Shown in pieces: positions 5,700 to 6,612 of a stretch of 6,612 bases of DNA; positions within the stretch are counted from its first letter, which is position 1, and every line of letters begins with the position of its first letter. The stretch spans positions 1 to 6,612 of the forward strand of contig JAGVOV010000060.1 of NCBI GenBank assembly GCA_020052545.1, read 5' to 3'. The notes beneath the pieces were generated by a model. That model was not told the origin of the DNA, did not search any database, and worked only from the letters and a program-made list of their open reading frames with translations. Both the position numbers and the translations under genes were made by a program. The stretch is from an archaeon. GTDB lineage: Archaea; Nanobdellota; Nanobdellia; Woesearchaeales; JAGVOV01.

Positions 5700-5945
5700 A
5701 TGAAAGAGATAGAGTCTATCAAAGCAAGGAACAAGAGAGTTGAAGCGGACAAGGCGTGGGAAGTGAGCAAGACAAGGCGCCTGATAATCGCGTTTATGAC
5801 TTATCTTATCGTTGTCATCTTCTTGTATTCGATAAAGGCGCCAGATCCGTGGTTTAATGCTATCGTCCCTGTACTAGGTTTTGTTTTTTCAACCCTTCTT
5901 TTGAGGCCGATCAAGAGATGGTGGCTGAAGAAGCTTTATAAGTAG
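5700..5945 (+). CDS. Small two-TM membrane protein, function unknown
   Basis: This 81-residue protein has a charged N-terminal helix (1-26, including NKRVEADKAWE and TRR), a first membrane segment at about 27-45, a short loop with APDPW (47-51), a second membrane segment at about 52-69, and a basic C-terminal tail (IKRWWLKKLYK). Both ends are basic, so both termini are predicted cytoplasmic. From memory, similar small proteins with the R-V-E-A-D-K-A-W-E stretch and a PW loop are common in CPR bacteria and DPANN archaea, without a known function; this could not be searched here. It has its own promoter, so it is not necessarily tied to the redox operon upstream. Confidence 0.85.
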   Translation: MKEIESIKARNKRVEADKAWEVSKTRRLIIAFMTYLIVVIFLYSIKAPDPWFNAIVPVLGFVFSTLLLRPIKRWWLKKLYK

Positions 5946-5950
5946 TTTTT
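5946..5950 (+). terminator. Weak T-tract after the two-TM protein gene
   Basis: Five consecutive T follow directly after the TAG stop. Archaeal RNA polymerase can terminate at short T-runs without a hairpin, but this run is short and only suggestive. Confidence 0.25.
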
Positions 5951-5959
5951 ATAGAAAAG

Positions 5960-6003
5960 TTTATATATGTAGTTCTTACTTTTAAGCATAGAAAAGAGGT
6001 GGG
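5960..6003 (+). promoter_or_regulatory. TATA box and ribosome site of the coiled-coil protein gene
   Basis: TTTATATAT at 5960-5968, preceded by GAAAAG as BRE, is the best TATA match in the window. It predicts a start near 5989. The short leader has GAGGTG at 5996-6001, five bases before the ATG at 6007, so strong expression is likely. Confidence 0.8.
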
Positions 6004-6006
6004 TTT

Positions 6007-6612
6007 ATGCCAGAAGATGATTATGAGCTTCTGCCGATGAAGCAGATTCATGAGCTCAGGGACGATGTTGAAAGGCTCAAGAAAAATCCTTTGGGAAACA
6101 CTAATTCTGCCAAAGACTTGTTTGAGGCGATTGAGAATCTCACAAGCGCAGTAAACTATCTCACCGACATTATCAAGAACGCATTGCAAGTCATCAAGGA
6201 AGACGAGGCCAGTGTCGCGATCCAGGAAAAATCTAATGAAGTGATACAGGACAAGATGGGCAAGCTCAATGAGCAGAACGAGCAGATAGCAAAGGGGATT
6301 GTGGCGCTTTCAGAGATGATAAAGCAGCAGGAAGAGAGGAAGAAACTTGACCACTTGCAGCGCCAGAGGATGCTTGCGAGACAGGTTCAGACAATCCCAC
6401 AGCAGCCTAAGTTTGGCGGCCAGGATCTACCAACATTCAATCCTTTCGACACGACACCAGGGCAGCCGCAGTTCAATCCGCAGCCACAGTTCTCGCAGCC
6501 TTCACCACCACCACAATTCGCTGAGCAGTTCCCGCCGCTTGATTTCAATCAGCCGCAATTCGGGCAGCAGCCATTCGGGCAGCAGCCATTCGGGCAGCAG
6601 CCATTCGGGCAG
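6007..6612 (+). CDS. Coiled-coil protein with Pro/Gln-rich repeat tail (3' end outside window)
   Basis: The frame is open for 202 codons to the right edge. Residues 1-28 contain DDYELLP and a short charged helix (MKQIHELRDDVERLKK). Residues 35-126 are continuous, highly charged helix with heptad-like spacing, likely coiled coil. From about 129 the protein becomes Pro/Gln/Phe-rich and disordered, ending in FGQQP pentapeptide repeats that continue past the window. There is no signal peptide, membrane segment or catalytic motif, so it is probably a cytosolic oligomeric or scaffold-like protein with a sticky low-complexity tail. The start is fixed by a strong ribosome site and TATA box. I do not recognise a named family. 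Confidence 0.9.
   Translation, partial: MPEDDYELLPMKQIHELRDDVERLKKNPLGNTNSAKDLFEAIENLTSAVNYLTDIIKNALQVIKEDEASVAIQEKSNEVIQDKMGKLNEQNEQIAKGIVALSEMIKQQEERKKLDHLQRQRMLARQVQTIPQQPKFGGQDLPTFNPFDTTPGQPQFNPQPQFSQPSPPPQFAEQFPPLDFNQPQFGQQPFGQQPFGQQPFGQ
6559..6612 (+). repeat. 15-base perfect tandem repeat encoding FGQQP
   Basis: The unit TTCGGGCAGCAGCCA occurs three times in full (6559, 6574, 6589) and again in part to the window edge, with no mismatch between copies. It is in frame and gives the pentapeptide FGQQP. Perfect identity at the DNA level suggests recent expansion by slippage or recombination. The number of copies beyond the edge is unknown. Confidence 0.95.

Noticed and set aside
5911..6189. 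Minus-strand 92-codon ORF
   Set aside because: It is antisense to the promoter and start of the coiled-coil gene and lacks start signals.
6559..6612. Tandem repeats as a CRISPR or origin iteron array
   Set aside because: The 15-base units are contiguous without spacers and in frame with a coding region, so they are a coding repeat.

Overview
The window looks archaeal. Six of the seven transcription units with a visible upstream region have an AT-rich TATA-like box about 24-27 bases before the predicted transcript start. Some genes have a strong GGAGG/AGGTGAT-type Shine-Dalgarno site; others appear leaderless, with the ATG about 25 bases from the TATA centre. Genes are compact and mostly small, with one-base gaps, ATGA overlaps and a convergent stop-codon overlap. 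Together with HicBA, a lipoprotein cupredoxin and low-complexity coiled-coil proteins, this suggests a small-genome archaeon, possibly of the DPANN group. The clade is a guess from style; no rRNA or phylogenetic marker is present.

Positions 1-3722 (minus strand) hold a tightly packed three-gene operon. From its promoter it runs: a signal-peptide polytopic membrane protein (164 aa); a single-TM protein with a Gly/Pro linker and beta-rich domain(s) (272 aa); and a very long protein of at least 804 aa that leaves the left edge. The long protein combines CarboxypepD_reg/Ig-like beta domains, a helical segment, another beta domain and a coiled-coil-like region. The genes abut or overlap (TAG|ATG, then ATGA), so they are probably translated as partners of one envelope-associated assembly. 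The function is unknown. The charge pattern and the missing signal peptide on the long protein suggest its beta domains may lie on the cytoplasmic face. This is the most novel part of the window.

Positions 3723-3966 form a 244-base divergent regulatory region. It has a minus-strand promoter for the operon, a plus-strand promoter for hicB, an imperfect 16-base palindrome, and a possible third transcription unit that may encode only a 12-residue peptide or a small RNA.

Positions 3967-4411 (plus) encode a HicB antitoxin and HicA toxin with a 14-base gene overlap. It is followed, tail to tail with a 4-base overlap of stop codons, by a minus-strand zinc-ribbon plus rhodanese protein (4408-4833).

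Positions 4834-4959 carry back-to-back promoters. To the right is a two-gene redox operon: a lipoprotein cupredoxin with a complete CuA-type ligand set (H, C-x3-C-x3-H-x2-M), and, one base later, a soluble Rieske [2Fe-2S] ferredoxin. A separately promoted 81-residue two-TM protein follows (5700-5945). Last is a coiled-coil protein with a Pro/Gln-rich tail (6007 to the right edge), ending in perfect 15-base tandem repeats that run off the window.
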